From contig NZ_VIGC02000007.1 of the NCBI RefSeq assembly GCF_006569185.2, positions 1 to 64,000 on the forward strand: DNA of 64,000 bases, written 5' to 3'. Each line of letters begins with the position of its first letter. Position 1 is the stretch's first letter. Origin of the DNA: Litorilinea aerophila (GTDB lineage Bacteria; Chloroflexota; Anaerolineae; Caldilineales; Caldilineaceae). The notes beneath the pieces are model-generated. The model saw only the letters and a list, made by a program, of their open reading frames with translations, searched no databases and was not told the DNA's origin. Positions 25,831-33,895 of this stretch are shown here, one piece after another. A program made the position numbers and the translations under genes.

Positions 25831-26733
25831 ATGACGATTTCCATCCCACCGGCACCCGCCGATTTCGACCGCTATTGGGCGGCCACCCTGGATGAGCTGG
25901 CCGCCCTGCCCATCGCCGCGGAGCTGACGCCCATCCCCATGCGCAGCACCGACTTTGCCACCCTGTACGAGCTGCGTCTCACCAGCATCGGGCCGTACCG
26001 CATCTTCTCCTACTACAGCGTACCCAAGGGCGATGGCCCCTTTCCCGTCCTCTACCACGCACCGGGCTACGGCAGCGTGGTGCACATCGCCGCCTACGAA
26101 GAGCGGCAGCGCTACGTCACCGTGGCCCTGCGCCACCGGGGCCAGCGCCTCTCGGACCAGCCCTTTGCCGCCGCCTACCCCGGCCTGCTCACCACCGGCA
26201 TCACCGATCCATCCACCTATGTCTACCGGGGCATTGTGGCCGACTGCTGCCGGGTGATCGACTTCCTGCTGCAGCGGCCGGAGGTGGATGCCGACCGTAT
26301 CGCGGTGGTGGGGGACGACCTGGCCCTCTTTACCGCCGCCCTGCGTCCCCAGGTGGATGCCCTCTACTTCGCGCCCACCCTCTTCTACGCGGCCAGCCAA
26401 CTGGCGCCCCAGACGGGCAGTTATCCGCTGGAAGAGTTCAACGACTACGTCCGGAGCTATCCAGAACAGGCGGGAGAGGTCTGGCGCACCCTCTCCTACT
26501 TCGAGCCCACCCACTTCGCGCCCAAGGTGGCTGCGGACACGGTGTTGGTCACCGGCAACGAGCGGGATGCCCTGTCGCCGGCCGTATTGGCGCCGCTGAT
26601 CCAGGCCTTTGCCCGCCCCCCCGAGCTGTACACCACCGCCCATTCAGGCTATCGGGACGGCGTGCACCAGGCCAGCTGGCTGGCGCAGCGCTACGGCTTC
26701 GGCGAGCCGTTGCTGCCGCCCCACTGGCAGTAG
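25831..26733 (+). CDS. AXE1-like paralogue lacking the serine nucleophile
   Basis: 300 residues from ATG 25831 (an ATG at 25801 is also in frame). The fold and blocks match the preceding enzyme (YRGIVADCCRVIDFLLQRPE, RIAVVGDDLALFTAALRPQV, YPLEEFNDYVRSYPE). Where the active paralogue has GGSQGGA this one has GDDLA, about four residues shorter, so the nucleophile is gone. The acid and histidine regions (GNERDALSP, HSGYRDGVHQ) are also changed. The reading frame and codon use are intact, so it is a maintained pseudoenzyme rather than debris. It may bind a ligand, regulate the active partner or form hetero-oligomers, since CE7 enzymes form hexamers. Confidence 0.75.
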   Translation: MTISIPPAPADFDRYWAATLDELAALPIAAELTPIPMRSTDFATLYELRLTSIGPYRIFSYYSVPKGDGPFPVLYHAPGYGSVVHIAAYEERQRYVTVALRHRGQRLSDQPFAAAYPGLLTTGITDPSTYVYRGIVADCCRVIDFLLQRPEVDADRIAVVGDDLALFTAALRPQVDALYFAPTLFYAASQLAPQTGSYPLEEFNDYVRSYPEQAGEVWRTLSYFEPTHFAPKVAADTVLVTGNERDALSPAVLAPLIQAFARPPELYTTAHSGYRDGVHQASWLAQRYGFGEPLLPPHWQ

Positions 26734-26815
26734 GGACAGGGCAAGCGCCATCTGGCCAGCTGATTTCGCCAGCAGACTTTGGACAGCCGACTTTGGACCT
26801 GGACGAGGAAGTAGC

Positions 26816-27313
26816 GTGCTCAATACAAACTACCAACCGCCCCAGAAGACCGGCAAGCTAACCCCGGCGGAACGGGATGAATTCCTGCGGCACCCGTGGA
26901 ATGCACGCCTGGCCACGGTGACACCCCAGAACACGCCCTATGTGGTACCCGTCTGGTATCACTACGATCCGGAAGAGGGCTGTTTCTACGTGGTCGGCCG
27001 GGAGCGTTCCCAGTATGTGGCCCACATCCGGCACAACCCGGCCGTGGCCCTCCACATCGCCGACGACTTCCACCTGGAGCACACCCGGGTCCTGGTAGAA
27101 GGGCAGGCCCAGATCGTGGAAGGCCCCACGGCACCGGCGGAGAGCCCTACACTGCAACAGTTGGTGGACGACATGGCTCTGCGCTACATGGGGGAGCCGG
27201 GGCCCGGCTACGCCCGGCTGACCGCGTCTCGGCCCCGGTATCTGATTCGCATCGTGCCCCAGCGCTGGCAGTCGTGGACCGGTGGAGAATGGGCCGCGCA
27301 CTATTACCGGTGA
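26816..27313 (+). CDS. Pyridoxamine 5'-phosphate oxidase-like split-barrel flavoprotein
   Basis: 165 residues from a GTG with GAGGAAG just upstream. The PPOX/split-barrel pattern is seen in LTPAERDEFLRHPWNARLAT, then VVPVWYHYDPEEGCFYVVGR and HIRHNPAVALHIADD, with a late FMN-side segment RPRYLIRIVPQRWQSWTGG. Such proteins bind FMN, F420 or haem, and most small members have no assigned substrate. It is not PdxH itself, which is longer and carries other motifs. It may be the last gene of the esterase operon; repeats follow. Confidence 0.75.
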   Translation: MLNTNYQPPQKTGKLTPAERDEFLRHPWNARLATVTPQNTPYVVPVWYHYDPEEGCFYVVGRERSQYVAHIRHNPAVALHIADDFHLEHTRVLVEGQAQIVEGPTAPAESPTLQQLVDDMALRYMGEPGPGYARLTASRPRYLIRIVPQRWQSWTGGEWAAHYYR

Positions 27314-27377
27314 GGGGCGTCAAATCGCCGTGCATCTGTGGTACGTGGGCCACGGGTCCTTGCATGACGGGGGGGAG

Positions 27378-27441
27378 GTAGGGACGCACGGCCGTGCATC
27401 CCTACTGGCACCCATGCCCGGCCGGGAGGCCGGACCTACGG
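27378..27441. repeat. Palindromic repeats in the 27.3-27.5 kb gap
   Basis: A 28-bp near-perfect palindrome (27378-27405, arms GTAGGGACGCACGG and CCGTGCATCCCTAC, one mismatch) is followed at 27418-27433 by CCGGCC-GGGA-GGCCGG and then ACCTACGG. The second unit is the same type as at 15829. Confidence 0.7.
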
Positions 27442-27518
27442 CGTGGTGCGTAGGCAGGTACACCCACCACGCACTACGCACTGGATAAGCATCTCTGGCC
27501 TATTTGCGCCGGATTGCA

Positions 27519-28739
27519 TTAGAGGAAGGGCCACTCACCGCCCCGGGCCCACAGATCGGCGCTGCTGAGGCCGGCCAGCTCCTGCATGATGGCCTGCTTT
27601 TCGGCCAGCGGCAGGCGGGCAATGGCTTCGATGCGTTCACAGATGAATTCCGCCTCTTCATCGCTCAGGTTGAAGGGGTCGATCAGGAAGTAGCCCTCTT
27701 CCACGTGGTGGCCCCGCACCTTGATGGTGGGGTCGCCGTCGGCCAGCAGCACCGAGAGGGCCATGGCGTTGAGCCCGGCTCCTTCCGGATCCACCGTCAC
27801 CCGGGCCCGCATGATGGGATAGGGGTCCGGCTCTGGCCAGACTTCACGCACCTGGATGCCTTCCAGGTGGCGCAGGCGCTCTACCATGCGGCGGATCCGC
27901 CGCTGCTCGGCCTCCTGCTGGGCCTGGTGATAGCCCTGCTCCCAGGCCTCCAGCGCAGCCATGAGGCCCACAATGCCTTCTTTGCCCACCTTCATCCCCC
28001 GGCCGATCCCCCGGTTCTGGGCGTAGGCGGCCTGGATCAGGTCTAACCGACCGGCCATGAGGCCGGAGGTGGGCGCCCGGAAATGTTTGTGGCCGCTACA
28101 GATCACCAGATCGGCGCCGGTGGCGATGAGTTTGGGCAACATGTGCTCCTCCGCCGCTGCGTCCACCACCACGGGAACACCGTGGCCGTGGGCGATCTCC
28201 ACAAACCGGGGCAGGGGCACGTAGCCGTACTGGATGGTGTGGTGGGAGACCACAAAGAGGGCTGCGGCCGTTCGATCTGTGAAGCTGGTATCCAGCAGCG
28301 CCGCAGGGGTACTGTTCACCGTCCCTACCAGCCGGACCTGGGCGCCGGCCAGGCGTACCGCCTGGGTCACCGGTGCCCCGTAGTTCACCGCATGGCCCAT
28401 CTGCAGCAGGACTTCGTCCCGCATGCCGGCGGTGTCAGGCAGTTGGGCGATCCGGGCCGGGTCGGTGCCGGTCATGCAGGCGGCCACGGCCAGGGTGATG
28501 CCGGCCGATGCGCAGGCGGTCACCATGCCGGCTTCTGCCCCGGTGACCCGGGCAATGAGGGCGCTGGCCCGGGCCTGGAGCACGTCCATTTCGAAGAAGA
28601 GGGACATGGCCGCACAGGCGGCCTCGGCGGCGGCCGGCAGCACAGCGGACTGGCCGTAGGCGGTCAGGGTGCCGCTGGCGTTGATGACCCGACGCAACTG
28701 GAGCGTTTTGTGCAGGTCCTGGTCCATGTTTTGATCCAT
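27519..28739 (-). CDS. SelA/DgaE-like PLP-dependent enzyme A
   Basis: 406 residues from ATG 28739 (GGGAGG just upstream); the frame continues upstream without a site. The fold-type I lysine is in ICSGHKHFRAPTSGLM (about 242). RRVINASGTLTAYGQSAVLP at the N-terminus and the block GRGMKVGKEGIVGLMAAL are typical of the group that includes selenocysteine synthase SelA and D-glucosaminate-6-phosphate ammonia-lyase DgaE. No selenium genes are nearby, so a lyase or racemase acting on an amino acid or amino-sugar acid is more likely. It is transcribed opposite to the flanking transporter genes. A paralogue lies at 31605. Confidence 0.8.
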   Translation of the reverse strand: MDQNMDQDLHKTLQLRRVINASGTLTAYGQSAVLPAAAEAACAAMSLFFEMDVLQARASALIARVTGAEAGMVTACASAGITLAVAACMTGTDPARIAQLPDTAGMRDEVLLQMGHAVNYGAPVTQAVRLAGAQVRLVGTVNSTPAALLDTSFTDRTAAALFVVSHHTIQYGYVPLPRFVEIAHGHGVPVVVDAAAEEHMLPKLIATGADLVICSGHKHFRAPTSGLMAGRLDLIQAAYAQNRGIGRGMKVGKEGIVGLMAALEAWEQGYHQAQQEAEQRRIRRMVERLRHLEGIQVREVWPEPDPYPIMRARVTVDPEGAGLNAMALSVLLADGDPTIKVRGHHVEEGYFLIDPFNLSDEEAEFICERIEAIARLPLAEKQAIMQELAGLSSADLWARGGEWPFL

Positions 28740-28924
28740 GATGGAGCCTCCCTGGAGTTGTGGGTAAATGTTGTGAGTAAATCGAGATGACGGGTAGCGG
28801 GGTTCTGTCCAAGCATAGTGCAGAGTGGTTGGATGGACAACCTGCGGACCCGGCAAGGATCTGGTTTCATCGCCCCCCTGGCGTTGTTGTATTGGTTCAA
28901 CCTACCCAAAAAAGGAGCACTGCC

Positions 28925-30313
28925 ATGTTACGAAACAACGTAACCCGTCGAAAATTCTTGCAGGGCCTGGCCGTCACCGGGCTGGGGGCCTTGGGCGCCC
29001 AGGTAATGGCCGCCTGTGCCGCGCCGGGGCCTGCCTCCTCGGGCGGCGCCACCGAGGCCACCGGCGCCTCTGGGGAGCCCGCGGCCACCGACGTGACCCT
29101 GCGGGTTCAGGTGCCGCCGGAAGCCGGCCAGAGCGTTATGCCCACCATTTTCGGCGAGCGCTTCCAGCAGGAGACGGGCATCAAGGTCATCATCGAGGAG
29201 ACCATCTACAGCGAGATCGAGACCAAGACCCAGACCGGCTTCATCTCGGGCACCCTGCAGGATCTCCTCTATGGCCACCATCGCTGGCTCTTCATCAACT
29301 ACCTGAAGGGCATCTACATGGAGATCGACGACCTGCTGGCTTCGGATCCGCCGGCGGATTTCGACGACATCTACCCCAGCGTCATGGCCGGCAACTCGTG
29401 GAACGGCAAGAACTTCAGCATGCCGGGCGTGGTACACCCGGGCGGCAACATCGCCGTCAGCTACAACAAGCAGATCCTGGCGGACAAGGGCCTGCCCGAG
29501 CCCCAGGAAGGCTGGACCATCAGCGACTGGACGGAGCTGGCCAAGGCGGCGGCAGACGAGGCGGCCGGCATTTTCGGCCTGGGCTTCGACAGCATGAGCG
29601 CCATGCACTACTACAGCAACTTCTCCCGCTCCTGGGGCAGCCCGGACTCCACCGAGTCCTGGATCATGGACGCGGAGGGGACTCGCCTGACCTTCAACAC
29701 CGACCTGCACCGGGAGATCGGCGCCTGGTACGTGGACCTGCTGGAGAGCAAGGTCGCACCCCGTAAGGCCGACTACATCGAAGGCTCCGCCGGGCGGCTC
29801 TTCGTGGCCGGCTTCAGCGCCACCCACGCCAGCACCGTGGGCAACGTGAACAGCTTCCTGAATCAGATCGGCGGCAAGTTCGAGATGGACGCGGTCCTGT
29901 TGCCTGTGGGGCCGGAAGGGCGCCAGGGGACCTGCTACTCCGGCAACCAGCACATGATCAACTCGGCCACCAAATACCCGGAAGAGGCGTGGGAGCTGCT
30001 CAAGCTCTACTCCTCCACCGAGGCAGGCATCTCCATGGTGCTGGACGGCAAGCTGCAGCCCAACGGCCACAAGTCTGCCTGGACCGATCCCAAGGTGAAC
30101 GAGATCAACCGCATGTTCGGCGTCACCGACCGGCTGCTCACCGCGGGCATCGAGCCGTATCCCATGCCCAAGAACACCCGCTTCACCGAGGCCAACAACA
30201 CCTTCCAGAACGAGATCGACCTGATCTGGGAGGGTGAGGTCTCGTGGGAAGAGCACGCACCGGTGATCGAGGAGAAGGTGCAGGCCATTCTGGACCTTCC
30301 GCTGCCCGAATAA
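28925..30313 (+). CDS. Extracellular sugar-binding lipoprotein, paralogue 2, Tat-exported
   Basis: 462 residues. VTRRKFLQGLAVTGLGALGA is a twin-arginine signal followed by the lipobox MAAC. The mature part is a family 1 binding protein closely related to 23179-24561 along its whole length. AAAAGGAGC precedes ATG 28925. No permease genes follow; a strong intrinsic terminator comes right after the stop, so it is a single-gene unit. It probably shares the permeases at 21053-22924 with a different ligand preference, judging by the substitutions in the linker and in the regions around FSRSWGSPDS and LQPNGHKSAW. Confidence 0.88.
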   Translation: MLRNNVTRRKFLQGLAVTGLGALGAQVMAACAAPGPASSGGATEATGASGEPAATDVTLRVQVPPEAGQSVMPTIFGERFQQETGIKVIIEETIYSEIETKTQTGFISGTLQDLLYGHHRWLFINYLKGIYMEIDDLLASDPPADFDDIYPSVMAGNSWNGKNFSMPGVVHPGGNIAVSYNKQILADKGLPEPQEGWTISDWTELAKAAADEAAGIFGLGFDSMSAMHYYSNFSRSWGSPDSTESWIMDAEGTRLTFNTDLHREIGAWYVDLLESKVAPRKADYIEGSAGRLFVAGFSATHASTVGNVNSFLNQIGGKFEMDAVLLPVGPEGRQGTCYSGNQHMINSATKYPEEAWELLKLYSSTEAGISMVLDGKLQPNGHKSAWTDPKVNEINRMFGVTDRLLTAGIEPYPMPKNTRFTEANNTFQNEIDLIWEGEVSWEEHAPVIEEKVQAILDLPLPE

Positions 30314-30333
30314 GATCGGTGCTTCGGGGATTA

Positions 30334-30368
30334 GGGCCGCCCAGCCCCCTGGGCGGCCCTTTGTTTTG
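30334..30368 (+). terminator. Intrinsic terminator after binding protein 2
   Basis: A perfect 11-bp stem GGGCCGCCCAG (30334-30344) with loop CCCC and its complement (30349-30359) is followed by TTTTGTTTT. This is the clearest Rho-independent terminator in the window. Confidence 0.9.
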
Positions 30369-30401
30369 GGCCTGGGGAGGCGTGGGCAGCATGATGACCA
30401 T

Positions 30402-30755
30402 CCTTTCACCCGCCTGGATGTGGCACCAATGGGCGGCTGGGAGCCGCCCCTACGGCAACCCGGTACCCTTTCCCGATTGGCACCATCGGGCGGGCACGGG
30501 GGCCCGCCCCTACGGAAACGGGCGCCATGTCGTAGGCGGGGCGAATCATGATTCGCCCCTACATGCTGCGCCTGGTCGCCCTCCCTTCACCCGCCTGGAT
30601 GTGGCGAAACCGTGCGGCCGGAGACCGCACCTACGGCAAGGGTCGCCATCCGTACGGTTTGGGTGCAACGGGTACGTAGGGCGGGCCTCTGGCCCGCCGA
30701 AGGTGGCCGTGTGGGCCTGGCGACACCGGACGGGCACGGGGGCCTGCCCCTACTG
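30402..30755. repeat. Cluster of mosaic hairpin repeats
   Basis: Six or more G/C hairpins lie in 350 bases without a gene: GGGCGGCT/AGCCGCCC (30431-30449), GGGCGGGC/GCCCGCCC (30488-30509), GGGGCGAATC/GATTCGCCCC (30538-30559), GTGCGG/CCGCAC (30612-30630), GGCGGGCC/GGCCCGCC (30680-30698) and a degenerate one near 30730. Most end in CCTACGG or CCCCTAC. Two copies are preceded by the same leader, TTCACCCGCCTGGATGTGGC (30406-30425 and 30587-30606). The family recurs at 15829, 27418 and 56831-56960. Confidence 0.8.
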
Positions 30756-30775
30756 GCGAAGGATGATCCCCCGGA

Positions 30776-30804
30776 TTGTCTGGACGCTGGAGAAATAGTA
30801 CAAT
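30776..30804 (+). promoter_or_regulatory. Promoter of the redoxin gene
   Basis: TTGTCT (30776-30781) and TACAAT (30799-30804), 17 bp apart, lie about 50 bases before the ATG at 30854. Confidence 0.6.
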
Positions 30805-30853
30805 GTACAGGAGCTCCTCGCTGGTCAATCGTATCCACGAAAGGAGAAAACCC

Positions 30854-31441
30854 ATGGCTTTTACCTTGCAGATCGGCGAAAAGGCCCCGGATTTCAAGCT
30901 CCCGGCCACCGACGGCAAGACCTACCAGCTTTCCGACTTTGACGATGCAGAGGTGCTGGTCGTCTTCTTTACCTGCAACCACTGCCCCTATGTGCTGGGT
31001 TCGGACGAGATCACCCGCCAGACGGCTGAGAAGTTCATGCCTCGGGGCGTCAAGTTTGTGGGCATCAACTCCAACAGTGCCAACACCCACCCCGACGACG
31101 ATTTCGACCACATGGTGGAGCGCATGAAGACCCACCAGTTCCCCTGGATCTACCTGCGGGATGAATCCCAGGAGGTGGCGCTGGCCTACGGCGCGTTGCG
31201 CACGCCCCACTTCTACGTCTTTGACAAGGATCGCCGCCTGATCTACACCGGCCGCGGCATCGACAGCCCCAAAGATCCCAGCAAGATGACCGTCAACAAC
31301 CTGGAGCAGGCCCTGGAGGAGCACCTGGCCGGCAAGCCTGTCAGCGTCCCCCTGACCAACCCCATCGGCTGCAACGTGAAGTGGGAAGGTAAAGACGCCC
31401 ACTGGATGCCGCCTGAAGCCTGTGATCTGGTGTTCAATTAG
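30854..31441 (+). CDS. Thioredoxin-fold redoxin (AhpC/TSA-like, CxxC)
   Basis: 195 residues. [20 protein letters not shown] is the peroxiredoxin-type start, and the active site is [10 protein letters not shown] (Cys at about 41 and 44). Later blocks [20 protein letters not shown] and [12 protein letters not shown] belong to a widespread single-domain redoxin group found in Chloroflexi and many other bacteria. It reduces disulfides or peroxides in the cytoplasm; there is no signal peptide. AAGGAG lies 8 bases before ATG 30854 and a promoter is visible. It stands apart from the catabolic genes but in the same direction. Confidence 0.85.
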   Translation: MAFTLQIGEKAPDFKLPATDGKTYQLSDFDDAEVLVVFFTCNHCPYVLGSDEITRQTAEKFMPRGVKFVGINSNSANTHPDDDFDHMVERMKTHQFPWIYLRDESQEVALAYGALRTPHFYVFDKDRRLIYTGRGIDSPKDPSKMTVNNLEQALEEHLAGKPVSVPLTNPIGCNVKWEGKDAHWMPPEACDLVFN

Positions 31442-31563
31442 GGGATTAGGGATTCGGTAATGGGGAATTGGGTGATTGGGCAATTGGGGGGATTTTCGGA
31501 ACAGGCGCCCAATCACCCAATCCCCTAATGCCCCAATCTCCTAATCCTCCAATCTCCCAACCT
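31442..31563. repeat. Facing heptamer arrays forming a large imperfect inverted repeat
   Basis: After the redoxin stop, units of 7 bases run on: GGGATTA, GGGATTC, GGTAATG, GGGAATT, GGGTGAT (31442-31476 and on to 31490). From 31506 the opposite strand carries the same style (CCCAATC, ACCCAAT, CCCCTAA). The two halves pair over about 45 bases, including a perfect 14-15 bp core ATTGGGTGATTGGGC. Confidence 0.75.
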
Positions 31564-31604
31564 GCCAGCCACCATCTGCATGCTCTGGAAATCGAGGCCG
31601 CACC

Positions 31605-32717
31605 ATGTCCATCTATGAAGAACTGGGCATCCGCCCCATCATCAACGCCAGCGCAACCCTGACCCGGCTGGGCGGCTCCCTCATGCCGCCCGAAGTGATC
31701 GAGGCCATGGTCGAAGCGTCCAGGCATTTTGTGGACCTGGACGAACTGCAACGACGGGTCGGTGAAGAGCTGGCCCGGCTGACCCACAACGAAGCGGCCT
31801 ACGTCAGCGCCGGCGCCGCAGCGGGCCTGGTCCTGGCCACGGCCGCCTGCATCACCGGCACCGACCCGGCTGCCATCCGCCAGTTGCCAGACCTGACCGG
31901 CCTGAAGAACGAAGTGATCGTCCACAAATCCCACCGCAACGGCTACGACCACGCGGTGCGGCAGGTGGGGGTGAAGCTGGTGGAGATCGGCTACGCCACC
32001 GGTACCGCGCCCTGGGAGCTGGAGCGGGCCATCAACGAACGGACCGCAGCGGTCTTCTGGTTCCAGGGGGCCATGACCGGCCGGGGGGACCTGCCCCTGG
32101 AGACCGTCATCGAGATTGCCAGCGCGCGGGGTGTGCCGGTGGTGGTGGATGCGGCCGCCCAGTTGCCGCCGGTGGAAAACCTCTGGCGTTTCACCCAGAT
32201 GGGCGCGGCCCTGGCCATCTTCAGCGGCGGCAAGGACCTGCGGGGGCCCCAATCCTCGGGCCTGGTGGTGGGCCGTAAGGACCTCATCGAGGCTATCCGC
32301 CTCAACGGCAACCCCAACCACAGCATCGGTCGCCCCATGAAGGTGGGCAAGGAGGAGATGGTCGGTCTGCTGGCCGCGGTCAAACGCTACCTGGCGCTGG
32401 ATCACGAGGCCCGGGCTTCCCAGGACGAAGAGGTGGTGGCCGGCTGGTGCGCTGCCCTGAACCAGATCCCCGGTGTCAAAGCGGAGCGTTCCTTCCCCAA
32501 CGAGGCCGGCCAGCCCCTGCCCCGGGCACGGGTGACCTTCGATGCCGCGCAGATTGGCCTCAGCCGGGACGAGGTGGTGGCCCGGCTGGCCCAGGGAACG
32601 CCGTCCATTGCCGTGGCCCTGGCCGGCGCCGACGGCATCTACCTGAACCCCATGACCCTGGCTGACGGGGAAGAACAGGTGGTGCTGGATCGGCTGCTGG
32701 CTGTCCTGCAGGGTTGA
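31605..32717 (+). CDS. SelA/DgaE-like PLP-dependent enzyme B
   Basis: 370 residues. IRPIINASATLTRLGGSLMP at the N-terminus, VVVDAAAQLPP (about 180) and the lysine motif FSGGKDLRGPQSSGLV (about 211) place it with SelA-like enzymes close to D-glucosaminate-6-phosphate ammonia-lyase, whose motif is SGGK-x-x-x-GPQ. Such enzymes use PLP to eliminate ammonia or racemise an amino acid. The start lies 42 bases past the heptamer repeat. It is followed after 18 bases by an AhpD-like gene. It is closer to DgaE than the paralogue at 27519, which has HKHFRAPTSG. Confidence 0.82.
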   Translation: MSIYEELGIRPIINASATLTRLGGSLMPPEVIEAMVEASRHFVDLDELQRRVGEELARLTHNEAAYVSAGAAAGLVLATAACITGTDPAAIRQLPDLTGLKNEVIVHKSHRNGYDHAVRQVGVKLVEIGYATGTAPWELERAINERTAAVFWFQGAMTGRGDLPLETVIEIASARGVPVVVDAAAQLPPVENLWRFTQMGAALAIFSGGKDLRGPQSSGLVVGRKDLIEAIRLNGNPNHSIGRPMKVGKEEMVGLLAAVKRYLALDHEARASQDEEVVAGWCAALNQIPGVKAERSFPNEAGQPLPRARVTFDAAQIGLSRDEVVARLAQGTPSIAVALAGADGIYLNPMTLADGEEQVVLDRLLAVLQG

Positions 32718-32735
32718 TCCGGGAGTGGCAGAGCC

Positions 32736-33287
32736 ATGGCCAGATTGGAACCACTGGCGCTGGACCAGGTGGATCCTTCTTTGCAGGAAGTCGTCCACCA
32801 GGCCCAGGAGCGCCTGCCCCAGTTCATGAACCAGGTGCTCACCCTGGCCCATCACCCGCGCATCGCCCGGGACCTGGTGACCCTTTACCTGGGTTTTCAG
32901 GAGGAGAGCCGGGTGGAGCGCCGCCTGATCGAGCTGGCCGTGCTGACGGTCAGCCACCTCAACCGCTGCGTCTACTGTGTCAGCCATCACACACCCCTGG
33001 GGGAGCAGGCCGGCCTCTCCCCCGGGGCCCTGGCCGACCTCCGGGCGGGGCGGGCGGCCGAAAGTCCCCACCTCTCGCCCCTGGAAAAGCTGGTGGTGGC
33101 CTACGCGGAACAGGTGACCCGGGACGCGCGGCGGGTCCCCCGCTCCCTCTGGGCTGAGCTGCAGACCCACTTCGACGAGGCCCAGCTGGTGGAACTGACG
33201 GTGCGCATCGCCCTGGCCAATTTCTTCAACCGCCTGAACGACGCCCTCCAGATCGACCTGGAACCTGGTGTGGATGCTCTGCTCTGA
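32736..33287 (+). CDS. AhpD-like / carboxymuconolactone decarboxylase family protein
   Basis: 183 residues of all-helical sequence with the redox pair in LNRCVYCVSHHTPLGE (Cys at about 70 and 73, followed by the histidine pair), the AhpD proton-relay signature. Uncharacterised peroxidase-related enzymes of this size are widespread. It probably reduces peroxides or acts as a disulfide carrier in the cytoplasm. It belongs to a compact run: SelA-like enzyme, this gene, GNAT and enolase-superfamily dehydratase, all on the plus strand with short gaps. No direct evidence links it to the sugar-acid pathway. Confidence 0.85.
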   Translation: MARLEPLALDQVDPSLQEVVHQAQERLPQFMNQVLTLAHHPRIARDLVTLYLGFQEESRVERRLIELAVLTVSHLNRCVYCVSHHTPLGEQAGLSPGALADLRAGRAAESPHLSPLEKLVVAYAEQVTRDARRVPRSLWAELQTHFDEAQLVELTVRIALANFFNRLNDALQIDLEPGVDALL

Positions 33288-33317
33288 TCTGTGGATCCGT
33301 TCCATGAGGAGAACCCG

Positions 33318-33812
33318 ATGGAAATCGTCGTGCGCCACGCGGAGCCTGGGGATTACCTGGCTTTGCACCGCATCTACACCGGTCCCCGCGCCGCGGCAGG
33401 AACCCTGCAGCTGCCCTTCCGTTCTGCGGAGCACTACCGCAAGTGGGTGGAAGAATCGGTCGACAACCGCTTTGCGCTGGTGGCCTGTGTCGAGGGCGAG
33501 GTGGTCGGTGGCCTGACCCTCTCCATCTCCACCAACCCGCGCCGGCGCCACGTGGGGCACATCGGCATGGCCGTGCGGGATGACTGGCAGGGCCGGGGCG
33601 TGGGGACCGCGCTCATGCACTCCGCCCTGGACCTGGCCGACAACTGGCTGGGGCTCACCCGCGTTGAACTGGACGTGTACACCGACAACGACGCGGCCCT
33701 GGCCCTTTACCAGAAGTTCGGCTTTGTCATCGAAGGTACCCATACGGCCTTTGCCTTCCGCGGGGGTGCGTATGTGGACGCCTACTCCATGGCCCGGGTT
33801 CGGGTTCCCTGA
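33318..33812 (+). CDS. GNAT family N-acetyltransferase
   Basis: 164 residues. The acetyl-CoA loop is RDDWQGRGVGTALM (Q/R-x-x-G-x-G/A, about 91-104), and ELDVYTDNDAALALYQKFGF is the classic C-terminal half. The substrate could be an amino sugar, an amino acid or a ribosomal protein; sequence does not tell. ATG 33318 has GAGGAGAA just upstream, and an earlier in-frame ATG at 33291 lacks a site. It lies 30 bases after the AhpD-like gene and 83 bases before the dehydratase, so it is probably in the same transcript. Confidence 0.88.
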   Translation: MEIVVRHAEPGDYLALHRIYTGPRAAAGTLQLPFRSAEHYRKWVEESVDNRFALVACVEGEVVGGLTLSISTNPRRRHVGHIGMAVRDDWQGRGVGTALMHSALDLADNWLGLTRVELDVYTDNDAALALYQKFGFVIEGTHTAFAFRGGAYVDAYSMARVRVP

Positions 33813-33895
33813 GCCTGGTCCCTCTTTCCTGCTCCCATTCTCCACGTCTCTGTCAAAACACCAATGCACCATGCCCTGGCAAAACGAGGTGAAGT

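Noticed and set aside
30402-30755. Possible CRISPR array
   Set aside because: Hairpins are irregularly spaced, arms differ between units and no cas genes are present.
27519-32717. Selenocysteine synthase SelA
   Set aside because: No selB, selC or selD nearby and the lysine motifs fit the DgaE-like branch; two copies in a sugar cluster argue for a catabolic lyase.
31446-33872. 808-codon open frame on the minus strand
   Set aside because: Antisense of the SelA-like, AhpD-like and GNAT genes and of the heptamer repeats; no domain.
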